64,000 bases of DNA from the NCBI GenBank assembly GCA_020698575.1, contig CM036254.1, forward strand, positions 32,702,526-32,766,525. The letters run 5' to 3'. The notes below the pieces were generated by a model. It was not told the DNA's origin. It saw only the letters and a list, made by a program, of their open reading frames with translations, and made no database searches. This DNA is from Bostrychus sinensis. Taxonomy: Eukaryota; Chordata; Actinopteri; Gobiiformes; Eleotridae. The translations under genes were made by a program, and so were the position numbers. Each line of letters begins with the position of its first letter. Positions within the stretch are counted from its first letter, which is position 1. Below are positions 45,441 through 55,485 of the stretch, in pieces.

Positions 45441-46858
45441 CATATAAGCATAGTTCTGCTTTAAAGTTTGCTTGTGTCGTAATATGGTGTTTTTGTTGGC
45501 TTCACAAACTCCCCTATATAAAGGGTCGTCAGATGCTGTTCAGGAGCTGGGCCATGGCCGCGAGATGCAAGACTGACTCGAGCCAGACTGCGATTAGACA
45601 CACTGCATCCACTGTGAAAAAGACGCAAAGCCGAGTGGCTAGAGCATAGTGTTTCAGGCATCCTAGATGCGTAGAGAGTTACTTAATCCACTTAATCGTC
45701 TTGCATAAGCTAATGGGCTATTGTTTTTAGCTTATTGGTGGCTCAGCACAGGACTTCCCCCTGTGTGCACTTGGTGTTTGGGTGACTGCATTCAAAGTGG
45801 TGTTTCATGACAAGCACTACTCCCAGTACATCTCTTCTCTGTTTTAATTAACTGTGTTCTTAATCATGCAATGCAATCTGAATATATGGTTGCTACCTAT
45901 AGGGTCCTGTCAGTGGCGAGCCTCCCCTTATTGATGACCAGTTTATGTGCTCTCTGTTTGACTTGCGGTGGACATCTTGCTGCCCATGGCTGGTCCATGG
46001 AGTTGCTGTTTTTATGTTTTATGAAGACACACCTGCTAATGAGCTGTATGCAAATGTCAAACATGGTAAACTCAGCTACACTTGTTAACTAATTTAATTT
46101 GATATGTATTAATAAATTAAATGTAAGATAATTATCGTATCTGTCATCTCAGTTAAACAGACCTGTGTTGCATAACATAGCGAGGGGTAAATGTATGTTT
46201 CTTTCCCTAGGTTATACCTTGGGTGGCGTGGCTGTTAATTGGGTGAAGGCTATTCCAATCTGGCATGGAGTAAGGCCTATTGCACTGCTCCCTCTACCTG
46301 CCACACTTGAAATAATTAATTTGCATTGCTCGTCACCAGTGGTCACCAGTTGCTTTAGAAGCTTGTCTCATACAGCATGTACTTAAACCAAAAGTGACTG
46401 AAAGGTTACAATAGATTTTCATGCATCCTTGCCTGAGATTGTGAAACCTTTAAGAATGCAGTAAGTAACACAAATCTGCAACTTCATGTCAATTTGAGAA
46501 GAGGTACAGAAACAAGATTTTACAGACCCTTAGAGGCAATAAGTCCAGACTAAAGCGCAGTGATTCTTTCATAACGTTAGCCACTTGAATGAGGACTGGC
46601 AACGTGAGGTGAGTTGTGTCACACCTGATCCAAACCCACCCTTGAAGACATTCTGTATACTGACAACCACTTATTCACTATGAACAATTTAGTACCCCAA
46701 AGTAAAACGGGAAAATCATCTTGACTCCACAGAGAAAGGCCACTGCCAGAGTTCAAACCCAAGACCTGGTACAAAGAAGTCTAATCAACCCAACTGGTAC
46801 CATCTCAGAATTCCCTGCACTGCTCTGTGTATTTTCCCCAGAGGTAATCTTTGCTACA

Positions 46859-46900
<42 letters not shown>

Positions 46901-47209
46901 ACCACATTCACTTTAACCAAAAGAGTAACAGTTTTCATTCTTTTTTTCATTTTCATTCATGTCACTAATCCTAATAATCATGGTAATGTTGATGACTTCT
47001 TACATGGAAGCAAGAAGTGGAACTTGTGTTTATACTCAGTTGTTTCAAATAATGTATCACTTTTAGCAATAAGCAAGGGTTGTAAAAGGAAAGACAAAAT
47101 GTGGCTTTAAATGAATTTAAAATTAAAGTTGAGGTGGTGAAAGGAAGAAAACGAGAAAAACATGGGTCATAGGTCAGAATCTGTAGTTTGGGCACATATC
47201 CTATAGCAG
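45441..47209. other. Mostly unassigned DNA
   Basis: A 30-base poly-T run lies at 46863-46892. Near 46720-46810 the words CTCCACAGAGAAAGGCCACT and AGAGTTCAAACCCAAGACC look like the minus-strand head of a V-SINE. No exon is supported. Confidence 0.4.
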
Positions 47210-47420
47210 GGGCTATTCAGGTCCAGCGTTCCAACACATTCAGTTTATTATCGGGCCAGCCATCACACACACACTCTGGGTGGATTCTGCAGGTCCTCCA
47301 CAGTTATTGCGGGTTCTCTCCTGGTACTCTGGTTTCCTCCCACCATCCAAAGACTTGCATGTGTAAGGAGAATTTGTTACTCTAAAATTGCCCCCATTGA
47401 CTGAATGTGAGTGTGAATCA
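47210..47420 (+). mobile_element. V-SINE fragment
   Basis: CTCTGGGTGGATTCTGCAGG, GGGTTCTCTCCTGGTACTCT, GGTTTCCTCCCACCATCCAA and AGACTTGCATGTGTAAGGAG match the central domain. The tRNA head is degraded. Confidence 0.8.
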
Positions 47421-47594
47421 GGGGCATTATATCAGGCAGTGTATTACAATAAAAGGTTTAAAAAGCAGTCATCTGGACTTGGTTTTTAAAGTCAACAACG
47501 CTTTGCCTTTTACCCAAGAGACGGTTCATTTCAAACCTTTTAATACCATCAGACAAAAACTGGTTCACCCCAAGGACAAAATTCCCAGTTACAA

Positions 47595-47805
47595 ACAATT
47601 CAATTCAGATTTATTTGTATAGCCCAGTATCACAACAAAAGTCGCCTCAAAGGGCTTCACAACAGTTGATCAAACATAAACACACAATCAGACAACACAA
47701 ACAATAACTACACTAAACAGACCCAGGACACTCCTGTCCTTAGACCCTCCTTCTCAGTAAGGAAAAACTCCTTAAAAAACCCACCTGCACGAAAAACGAA
47801 GAAAC
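47595..47805 (-). mobile_element. LINE-2 3' end fragment
   Basis: It starts with the tail AATTCAATTCAGATTTATTT and continues GTCGCCTCAAAGGGCTTCAC and CTCCTGTCCTTAGACCCTCC, nearly identical to 2913-3110. Only about 200 bp is present, a severe 5' truncation. Confidence 0.9.
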
Positions 47806-47812
47806 AGAGCAG

Positions 47813-48078
47813 AGCAATGTTGTGTACTCCATCCACTGCAGTGAGAACTGTAAAGAACAGTACATTGGAGAAACCAAACAACCTCTGCACAAGCGGTTAT
47901 ACCAACACTGCAGGGCCAACTCCAGTGGACCAGAAGAAGACTTTTTTTAAACAGAAATGGTGGGCTCAGATACAACCTTCCATCTGTTTACAACAGTCTC
48001 CTGAAACCCAAACAAAACAAACCAGTTTTAATCAGGTCATTAACATCTGAAAGAGCTGACCGGGCTCAGGAGGGTTAA
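47813..48078 (+). pseudogene. Penelope-like element: GIY-YIG endonuclease remnant
   Basis: Frame 47813-47946 reads NVVYSIHCSENCKEQYIGET, then KQPLHKRLYQH and a short run to a stop. The VYSIHC and YIGET blocks with the following KR are the two core motifs of the GIY-YIG nuclease that terminates Penelope-like polymerases. In another frame from 47956 it continues GGLRYNLPSVYNSLLKPKQ and ends in a stop at 48076-48078, typical of the C-terminus of fish Penelope-like proteins. The stop and the frame jump, with roughly 70 residues missing between the blocks, show it is dead. The RT domain is absent, so this is a 3'-end fragment. The endonuclease would nick target DNA for retrotransposition. Confidence 0.85.
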
Positions 48079-48260
48079 CAGCTGTCCCCCTCACTCCAGC
48101 TGAGGACAAAGGATGGAGACTCTTTCATAATCTATTTAGTCTCCTGAATCAATAGAATTTAGTTTCAGGTCTAAAACTCCTCCTTCCTAGGAGCATATAA
48201 ATCAGCTCTCTTACCAGTTCAATTTTAGACTTAAGAAAGCCTCTAATACCTATGAATGGT
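48079..48260 (+). mobile_element. Penelope-like element 3' UTR
   Basis: It directly follows the PLE stop codon and contains GGAGCATATAAATCAGCTCT, CCAGTTCAATTTTAGACTTA and AGAAAGCC, words I associate with the 3' region of fish Penelope-like elements. The 3' boundary is approximate. Confidence 0.55.
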
Positions 48261-48344
48261 TGCCTTTTACAGTGCGCCAAAAGCTGAATTTGAAACCCAC
48301 ACAGCTATCTTGACTTTTTTAACAGATTTATGGTATGTTTCTTC

Positions 48345-48605
48345 ATCTTCCTCCATTTATTCCTGTTAGGGGTTGCAGGTTTTCACTTTGTCTGGGAGGG
48401 GTTTTCCTGGGAGCTCTGCTTCCCCCATCAACCTAAAATATTCACAATAGGCTAATCTTCCAGCTAGTTACTCCTGACCAAGATCCTACCTCAAGATCTG
48501 GTGAAGGGTCCCAGAGTGCTGCACTACTGTCGCCCACTGCTACAGAAAGGTTGCCCCAGCAGCATTGAAGGATGGGTCAGAGAACAAATTTCCCTAAAGG
48601 GACAA
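48345..48605. repeat. SINE-type 3' fragments
   Basis: CTCAAGATCTGGTGAAGGGT and GCATTGAAGGATGGGTCAG with CAAATTTCCC resemble the SINE at 32405-32655. CCATTTATTCCTGTTAGGGG resembles the family at 16795. Confidence 0.5.
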
Positions 48606-48639
48606 TACAATCAACCTTAACTTTAATGTAGAGTCACCA

Positions 48640-49147
48640 TTTCACCTAACACAGGTCATTCTCAGCACCAATCAACAGTTTAAGCTCATCATATACTCTA
48701 AAATAAGGTGTGCCACAGGGCTCAGTGTTGAGGCATCTGCTTTTTTTTAAATCTACTTTCTCCCTTAAGGCTATTAGATTCCTCTAACATTTCATATCAT
48801 TTTTATGCCGACGACCCTCAAATCCACATGCCCACAACCCAAAATAGACTGGATTCATTACATCCCTACATTAAAGACACAAAATTATGGATGGCACAAA
48901 ACTATCTCAAATAATAATAACAGCAAGTCTGAAGTCATTTTAAATGGCCCTTCTATTAGTCAGAATGAGTTGTGTGCTTACCTTGGTGAACTGTCTGACA
49001 AGGTTTTTATTTGTTGTTAGTTCTGTTTGCTTGTAATGCTTTATTGTTTTTATTGAATTTCTGTCAAGGGGTCTCTGTATGATTTTTATGTATGGGTTTT
49101 TGGCTCTATAAAGCACTTTGGAAAATTTTCATAAAAATATATTATTA
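48640..49147 (+). mobile_element. LINE fragment with decayed RT (L2/Rex1-like)
   Basis: GVPQGSVL is encoded at 48707-48730 and, one frame over, YHFYADDPQIH around 48804-48815, so RT motifs B and C are both recognisable but separated by a frameshift. A later frame reads KSEVILNGPS, the usual segment after motif C in L2-type RTs. The 3' end has GGCTCTATAAAGCACTTTGG, typical of these elements' 3' UTRs. It is 5'-truncated and inactive. Strand and clade differ from, or are more diverged than, the copy at 2907-6860. Confidence 0.75.
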
Positions 49148-50418
49148 GGCTCGAGCCCCAAGAGTGGCACAGGGCCTATTGTGTCTGCACAGCACTGCCC
49201 CGAAGTGCGCAATGCGCACAATAACAAAGCACAAGGCGCTTTCCCATGTACACACTCATGGCATCAAGTACTACACAAACATATATACCTCAGGTATGGA
49301 AGCCACATACTTGTATTTGCTCAGAATGAATGGAAGTCATGGCATCGTGCACTTTCAGTGCATATAGGTATGTGGTGGGAAAAACAATAATTTTATAATT
49401 GGTCAGAGCTAAAGTAGCTCAATGGGCGAAGCCCATGTGTAAGTCAGTGACAAGCATGACTCAGGACCCCCATCAACAGGTAGCAATGCACGTGCACTTT
49501 CCAAAAATACATATATCGAGGTAGCCGCGAAAGCAGCTATATTGTTATTGTATGGAATATTATTATAAATTATTAGGCCCGAGCCCCCATGGATGGCGCA
49601 CGGCCTATTGTGATTGAATTTTGCACACATCATACTTTTTCTAACTTGTCCTTGGGTGTTTAACCGAATCAGCTCAAAATCGCTCTACATCATCTACAGA
49701 AGTGGGACATCAAAAGTTATCCAAATTCTTCACAAAAGTTTTATGGTTTTCGCGCAGCGCAGCCGCAAACTTTACAAACTTTTTTTGGATTTCTCCATAC
49801 TTGCAATTTGCTACAATTCGCACATATTAACTCCAATTTGGCTCAAATTTTAAACACTCATAAACCCTCCAAGCCTAAACCCATTAAATAAAAAAGAATG
49901 AAATTTGGTACGATAGAGCCCCCTATAGAATGACACAAATATTTATATGGTCAGTAAAAAATTTAGTTTTTAAAAAATTTACAAAACTTGGCAGAAAAAT
50001 ACTTGTGATGCCGATCACAAAAACCAATGACACCCATGTCATATTTTATACTGTGTTGTCATGGCAATGACTGAAACCTGCCATTTTATTCCAATGGGAT
50101 TAGAACAAAAATCTCTATGGACAGAAAAAATAATAGTTCAACAAAAATTTGTCAAATTAGGCACAAACATTCTTTATTTCATCCTAATCAAAAATTCCTA
50201 TGGTACCCAAGTTGTAGTTTAGTCAGTGTTGCCATGGTGATGGTCAATTTCTGCCATTTTATTCCAATGGGAATTCATTTCAATGCAGTACTATGGAATA
50301 TTAGGACACTTTTTTTTTTTTCAAAAGGCACCAACTAAAAATTTGGCTAAATGGTTTCTCCTCTGCCCCAACTCTGGTTGCGGCTGGCGAGGGCCTATCA
50401 ATGCCGCTTGCGGCTTTA
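49148..50418 (+). repeat. Two head-to-tail copies of an AGGCYCGAGCCCC repeat
   Basis: A first copy opens TTAGGCTCGAGCCCCAAGAG at about 49147 and ends near 49560 after GAAAGCAGCTATATTGTTAT. A second opens TTAGGCCCGAGCCCCCATGG at 49573 and ends CCGCTTGCGGCTTTAATTAT at 50420. Both start with a CGAGCCCC-GGCCTATTGTG segment. The second contains two related blocks (GTTGTCATGGCAATGACTGA at about 50054; GTTGCCATGGTGATGGTCAA at about 50229, each followed by TGCCATTTTATTCCAATGGG). The family is common in teleosts. Its class is unknown to me. Confidence 0.7.
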
Positions 50419-50436
50419 ATTATGATTATGATTATG

Positions 50437-50482
<46 letters not shown>
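50419..50482. repeat. (ATT)n microsatellite
   Basis: GATTAT units pass into a pure (ATT)n run at the end of the composite repeat. Confidence 0.95.
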
Positions 50483-50484
<2 letters not shown>

Positions 50485-50487
50485 ACA

Positions 50488-50640
50488 TGCATATCTTTGG
50501 ATGGCAGGACAATGCGGGAGAACCTGGAGAGGACCCTTGGTTATTTTGGGACAACATGCAGACTCCACACAGAGAGATTGTGTGAATGGATAGCCCAAGG
50601 ACTGATGTCATGACCTCCTTGCTGGGAGGAGCAGTAATTC
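50488..50640 (-). mobile_element. V-SINE, head and centre
   Basis: Minus-strand order is the head (CTCCTTGCTGGGAGG reversed from about 50612), TGCAGACTCCACACAGAGAG, GGAGAACCTGGAGAGGACCC and CACATGCATATCTTTGGATG. The 3' part is missing. Confidence 0.8.
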
Positions 50641-52380
50641 CTCTGACACTATGCTTGCCACTGACTGCATACTACTTAATTATACTTAATTACTTTGGTT
50701 ATAGTTGACCAAGACACTTCAAGTCTTTTACAAAAATATGTAGCCCTGTATCCAACACAGTGCTACAGTAAATGAATCATCTTTTTCACACTTTCATCAA
50801 ACTTTGCTCTGTTGATGACATTTAATTTCATGTGATTTTGGTAAAACTTTACAGCTTGTTCCTGGCTAATCTCTGCTTTTACAGAAGAACTTGTTGATCT
50901 CAGTTGTTCCTACAGTGAACTAAAGTTTCTGTTAACGTGGCATTATCTGCAGGTAAATATGATGGTGTGCTCAGAGTGCAGCCGCTGTCATTAATGATGT
51001 GCACTTAGCCTAATGGCTCAGACAGTGGATGTGTGACAGCACACAAGTTTGTTTAAATGTCACTTTGTGACATTTAATGATGAATGTGCGTCACACAAGT
51101 TCCTGTTTTTTCTTAGTTTTCTGTGCTTTTCTTAATGTTTATGTTCAAAAATGCACTTTCACAGAGAGAGAGAGAGATGGAAATGCAATCTGTATAGCAA
51201 CTTCATTTAAAGTTTGACAGGACCAGGGGTTCTTAACCTATTTGACCTTGGGGCCCAACTTTTCCAGTAAAAAATGGCCCAAAGCACATTCAAATAATAA
51301 CATATTAAGTTATGTTATTATGCTATTATCAGCATTCTCAGCATCTATAATAGACTATATTAAATAATAATAATGATTTTTTTATTTCTTCATGGTTCTT
51401 CTCACAGTGAAATCGCTCCATGTGACCGAACAGCAGATTTAATTGTGTGATTAGCAACTTGTGTGAAGACTGGTGGTCTACTTTTACTTTTGGACGTTGC
51501 ACTCATTTATACTGAAGTGGCAGGTACCGCGCCTGTCTCTCAATTCTCCAGTAAATATGAGACAGTTTTCTCTGTGTGGGACAAACACTCAGGTGAATGG
51601 CTTTGTGCAGACTGCAGCTCATCCCAGTGTGTCATCTGCTCCTCTCTCAATGATGATCAGTAAAATCAGGGAAACTTCAGTCTGTTGTAAATCGTAAATT
51701 GTTGTATAATAATGGACAAGATACCCTGCACTGTTCATGTAGAGCTTAGGTACCAATACACCCAGCATCTGCTGACCTGCTGACGCTTGTCAAGAGAGGC
51801 ACCACAGCACTCCTGGTAGGACAGGTTTGGGTCTGAGGTTTTGGTTCAGTAGGGACGGCGTCTGAACCACAGTCTGCCTTTAAGTGATCCAGGCACTAAG
51901 TGGTGGGAAAGTGTAGGTGATTGTAAGTATGCGCCCCATGTGTAGTCCCAACCCATGTGGTCCCAAATTGTTCTACTTTTTGCACTCCTCCCCGATGGGG
52001 TCCAGCTCAGTTAAGCATCTGGAATGGTAAAGGTGGGCACTGCTGTGAGCTGACTGGATGAGAGAAAATCCTCACTCCGGCAAAAACAACAATCCAAAGA
52101 ACAGAAATAAAAGCTAAAATGTTTATTTAAATCTTGTCCTTGTGATAAACAGCCGTATTCATATTTATGCAATTTCCCCACTGAGGGACTAATAAAGGTT
52201 TTCTTATTCTTATTCTTATTCAGAGAGAGGACGAGCTGTTGTGGCACTTTTTCTATAAATAAAGCTAGCAGATATTAGCAACAGCTGTTTCCGATTTAGT
52301 GAAGTACAGCTCTCGCTTCGAGAATCTAAATGTTTCATTTTTAGTTTAGCGTGGATTAAACACGAATTAATTCATGTCAT
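50641..52380. other. Mostly unassigned DNA with retroelement 3' end
   Basis: A hAT-like terminus (CCAGGGGTTCTTAACCTATT) is at 51227-51246. Near 52160-52220, GCAATTTCCCCACTGAGGGA then CTAATAAAGG and TTCTTA repeats match the 3' end of Rex3/RTE-type retroelements. No exon is supported. Confidence 0.45.
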
Positions 52381-52381
52381 A

Positions 52382-53602
52382 CACTCACCGGCCACTTTAT
52401 TAGGTACACCTTGCTAGTGCTTGTTGGACCCTTTTTTGCCTTCAGAACTGCCTTAATCCTTCGTGACATAGATTCAACAAGGTACTGGAAACATTCCTCA
52501 GAGAGTTTTGTCCATATTGACATGATAGCATCATGCAGTTGCTGCAGATTTGTCGGCTGCACATCCATGATGCGAATCTCCTGTTCCACCACATCCAAAA
52601 GGTGCTCTGTTGGATTGAGATCTGGTGACTGTGGAGGCCATTTGAGTACAGTGAACTCATTGTCATGTTCAAGAAACCAGTCTGAGATGATTCGAGCTTT
52701 ATGACATGGAGCGTTATCCTGCTGGAAGTAGCCATCAGAAGATGGGTACACTGTGGTCATAAAGGGATGGACATGGTCAGCAACAATACTCAGGTCGGCT
52801 GTGGCGTTGCAACGATGCTCAGTAGGTACTAAGGGGCCCAAAGTATGCCAAGAAAATATCCCCCACACCATTACACCACCACCACCAGCCTGAACCGTTG
52901 ATACAAGGCAGGGATGGTTCCATGCTTTCATGCTGTTGACGCCAAATTCTGACCCTACCATCTGAATGTCGCAGCAGAAATCGAGACTCATCAGACCAGG
53001 CAACTTTTTTCCAATCTTCTATCGTCCAGTTTTGGTGAGCCTGTGCGAATTGTAGCCTCAGTTTCCTGTTCTTAGCTGACAGGAGTGGCACCCGGTGTGG
53101 TCTTCTGCTGCTGTAGCCCATCTTCCTCAAGGTTGGACGTGTTGTGTGTTCAGAGATGCTCTTCTGCATACCTCAGTTGTAACAAGTGGTTATTTGAGTT
53201 ACTTGTTGCCTTTCTATCAGCTTGAACCAGTCTGGCCATTCTCCTCTGACCTCTGGCATCAACAAGGCATTTTCGCCCACAGAACTGCCGCTCACTGGAT
53301 ATTTTCTGTTTTTCAGGACCATTCTCTGTAAACCCTAGAGATGGTTGTGCGTGAAAATTCCAGTAGATCAGCAGTTTCTGAAATACTCAGACCAGCCCGT
53401 CTGGCACCAAAAACCATGCCACGTTCAAAGTCACTTAGATCACCTTTCTTCCCCATTCTGATGCTCGGTTTGAACTGCAGCAGATCGTCTTGACCATGTC
53501 TACAGCCTAAATGCATTGAGTTGCTGCCATGTGATTGGCTGATTAGAAATTTGCGTTAACAAGCAGTTGGACAGGTGTGCCTAATAAAGTGGCAGGTGAG
53601 TG
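52382..53602 (-). mobile_element. Tc1/mariner transposon, near full length, defective (DD36E type)
   Basis: The left end CACTCACCGGCCACTTTATT and right end (inverted) CACTCACCTGCCACTTTATT continue as AGGTACACC and AGGCACACC, a terminal inverted repeat of about 28 bp with two mismatches. Both ends are bordered by TA (52380-52381 and 53603-53604), the expected target duplication. The 1221-bp body encodes a broken transposase on the minus strand. Length and structure match full-length Tc1-like elements of fish. Confidence 0.95.
52400..53516 (-). pseudogene. Tc1-like transposase, frameshifted
   Basis: The N-terminal DNA-binding part at 53516-53313 has KGDLSDFERG and ADLLEFSRTTISRVYREW, a helix-turn-helix of the paired-like type, and then meets a stop. 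The middle part, in another frame (53169-52819), has SRRPHRVPLLS and the first catalytic Asp in AWSDESRF (codon 52992-52990). The C-terminal part, in the first frame again (53003-52377), has GGGGVMVWG, the second Asp in QQDNAPCHKA (52718-52716) and the Glu in SPDLNPTEHL (52607-52605). All three catalytic residues survive. Counting gives 36 residues between the second Asp and the Glu, so DD36E rather than the DD34E of Sleeping Beauty-type enzymes. At least three frameshifts or stops prevent expression. The family's protein cuts and pastes the element at TA sites. Confidence 0.9.
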
Positions 53603-53719
53603 TATGTTCAGTTAATAAAATGTTGTAAAGTGGTGCAGAGAAGTGAATTTAATGCACCAAAAGCTGCTGGTAAACCTGAAGTAGCCTCATGTTTACTGAA
53701 GCTAATACAGCTTTAGCTC

Positions 53720-53951
53720 CAGCCTCACACAGACACACACCAGCCTCACACAGACACACACCAGCCTCACACAGAGACACACCAGCCTCACACAGAGACA
53801 CACCAGCCTCACACAGACACACACCAGCCTCACACAGACACACACCAGCCTCACACAGAGACACGCCAGCCTCACACAGACACACGCCAGCCTCACACAG
53901 ACACACACCAGCCTCACACAGAGACACGCCAGCCTCACACAGACACATACC
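53720..53951. repeat. 21-bp minisatellite, 11 copies
   Basis: The unit CAGCCTCACACAGACACACA plus C repeats with variation limited to CAGACAC/CAGAGAC and CACACC/CACGCC. It gives open frames encoding ASHRHTP repeats on the plus strand. This is a by-product of a 21-bp period, not a gene. It lies 117 bp from the Tc1 element. Confidence 0.95.
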
Positions 53952-54169
53952 AGAATTTACGCTTGTCTTTTTATTCAATGTTGCCAGTGCCTTTATGTTT
54001 TAAGAGTTTCAAACATGTTTTTATCTCAGTTATTAACACAACTTTTGTTGCGCTTGTGTGATGTCAGTGTTTACGTAACAGATGTGGGTCTCCTGGACCC
54101 AGAGTCATGGTTTTGGGGCTACCCGTTCTAAAGCATCCCGTACTGACACGTCCCGTTCTGCCTAGTGGA

Positions 54170-54285
54170 AAAGTGCCTTTACACAGACAAACAACCATTT
54201 ACTCTCACATTTTTTTAGTAGTGGCGATTTAGAGTCATGAGTTCTCCTAACACATGCTTGTCTTTGGACAAGCATGTGTTAGGAG
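54170..54285 (-). mobile_element. V-SINE fragment ending in a perfect palindrome
   Basis: CAACCATTTACTCTCAC and GATTTAGAGTCATGAGTTCT match the minus strand of V-SINE. CTCCTAACACATGCTTGTC (54244-54262) is followed by TTTG and its exact reverse complement (54267-54285), so the SINE folds back on itself instead of continuing. Confidence 0.85.
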
Positions 54286-55057
54286 TGTCATGTAAATGTA
54301 GTAGGCCTATCATAATCTATAATAACCAGCAGTTTCAGGAAATGATGAAATGTTGTAAATATCAGTGCCAAAATTATGTATGCTGCCTTTATCAGATTCA
54401 GTCATTCCTGTCCTGAGTTGATAATGAACATTTATAATCTTTAGTTTAATAAAATGTGACTTTATTGAAGAGATTATTTTAATTTTTATTTTCATGTTTA
54501 ACCACTGCAATAATAATAATAACTCTTATAAATGTGTAAAACTGTGCCTAATAGAAATAAGGGGTAAATAAATGAAGGTAGATCTCCTGGCCTTGATGAC
54601 CTTAAAGTAGATTGAGAGCCGAAAAAGGTTGGGGACCACTGCCCTAGAGAATCACTAGTTAATCACAAAGCTAATCACTTTGAGACCCTTTGCTGATAGA
54701 AGACCATTCACCAAGGGACATTTACAGTGACCAGTTTACCTAGACATGCATATCTTTGAATAAATGTGTGTTTGAAAAAATGAGAAAGGCACACAACCCT
54801 AGGCACCCTCCTCACTTTTCTGCTGTGAGGAAAACTCTAGTTTAACTCTTCCATCGTTCATGTTTTACAAAATACATTGGCACCACTGCTGCATCCTTTC
54901 CTCTTGTCTTCATCACACCCCACGTACTTTCTAGTGTCTCCACTGCTCTTCTGTGCCCTAAATAGAGGCGAGGACTCTGGGCTACCTCGAGCAGAAACTG
55001 ATTAAAATGAACTCCATACTGTGTCTTGAAAGATCTACAGAAAAATCTGGACAGTTT
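54286..55057. other. Mostly unassigned DNA
   Basis: A hAT-like end (GGTTGGGGACCACTGCCCTA) lies at 54628-54647 and a V-SINE fragment (AAGACCATTCACCAAGGGAC, TAGACATGCATATCTTTG) at 54700-54760. Confidence 0.45.
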
Positions 55058-55485
55058 ACCTTGCACAGCAAGCTGGATTGTCTTGAATTTTGTGAGTTCA
55101 CAAATTCATGAAATCCATCTTGTCAGGCTCCCACTGATCCATTTGGGTCCCAGCCGGTGGCGGCCGGGCCAATAGTGTGGCAGTATTGCCATGAATAGGT
55201 GGCTTTTAGGTTTGCCGACAACAACAAGCTGTTTTAGTGATACTTGTTAACAACATGGTGATGAGGAAAAACTTAAGGTATGCTGCTCTACATTTACAAA
55301 AACAGCAAAAATATTCTAACAGCATCTTTAATGTGTTGTTTTACTGTCGTAGTGGTTTGTTGTTTAGCTACGAACCTGGGGCACCTCCAAGTCCTCTACT
55401 GAATGTCCTGGCCCTTCACAAACATTTTCAACAGGAGCCATTCTAGATTGATATAACGTTAGCAACTCTTTGCTAACATCTCCAC
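55058..55485. repeat. Dispersed repeat family U, copy 2
   Basis: Same orientation as 38685-39090. Landmarks are CTTGCACAGCAAGCTGGATT, GTGTGGCAGTATTGCCATGA, GTTAACAACATGGTGATGAG and GATTGATATAACGTTAGC. Divergence is moderate with small insertions. Confidence 0.85.

Noticed and set aside
47817..48050. 77-codon frame over the Penelope region
   Set aside because: It is out of phase with the GIY-YIG endonuclease frame and therefore a shadow.
52411..52704. 97-codon plus-strand frame
   Set aside because: It is antisense to the Tc1-like transposase catalytic region.
53689..54003. 104-codon frame encoding ASHRHTP repeats
   Set aside because: It is explained by the 21-bp minisatellite; the minus strand is also open.
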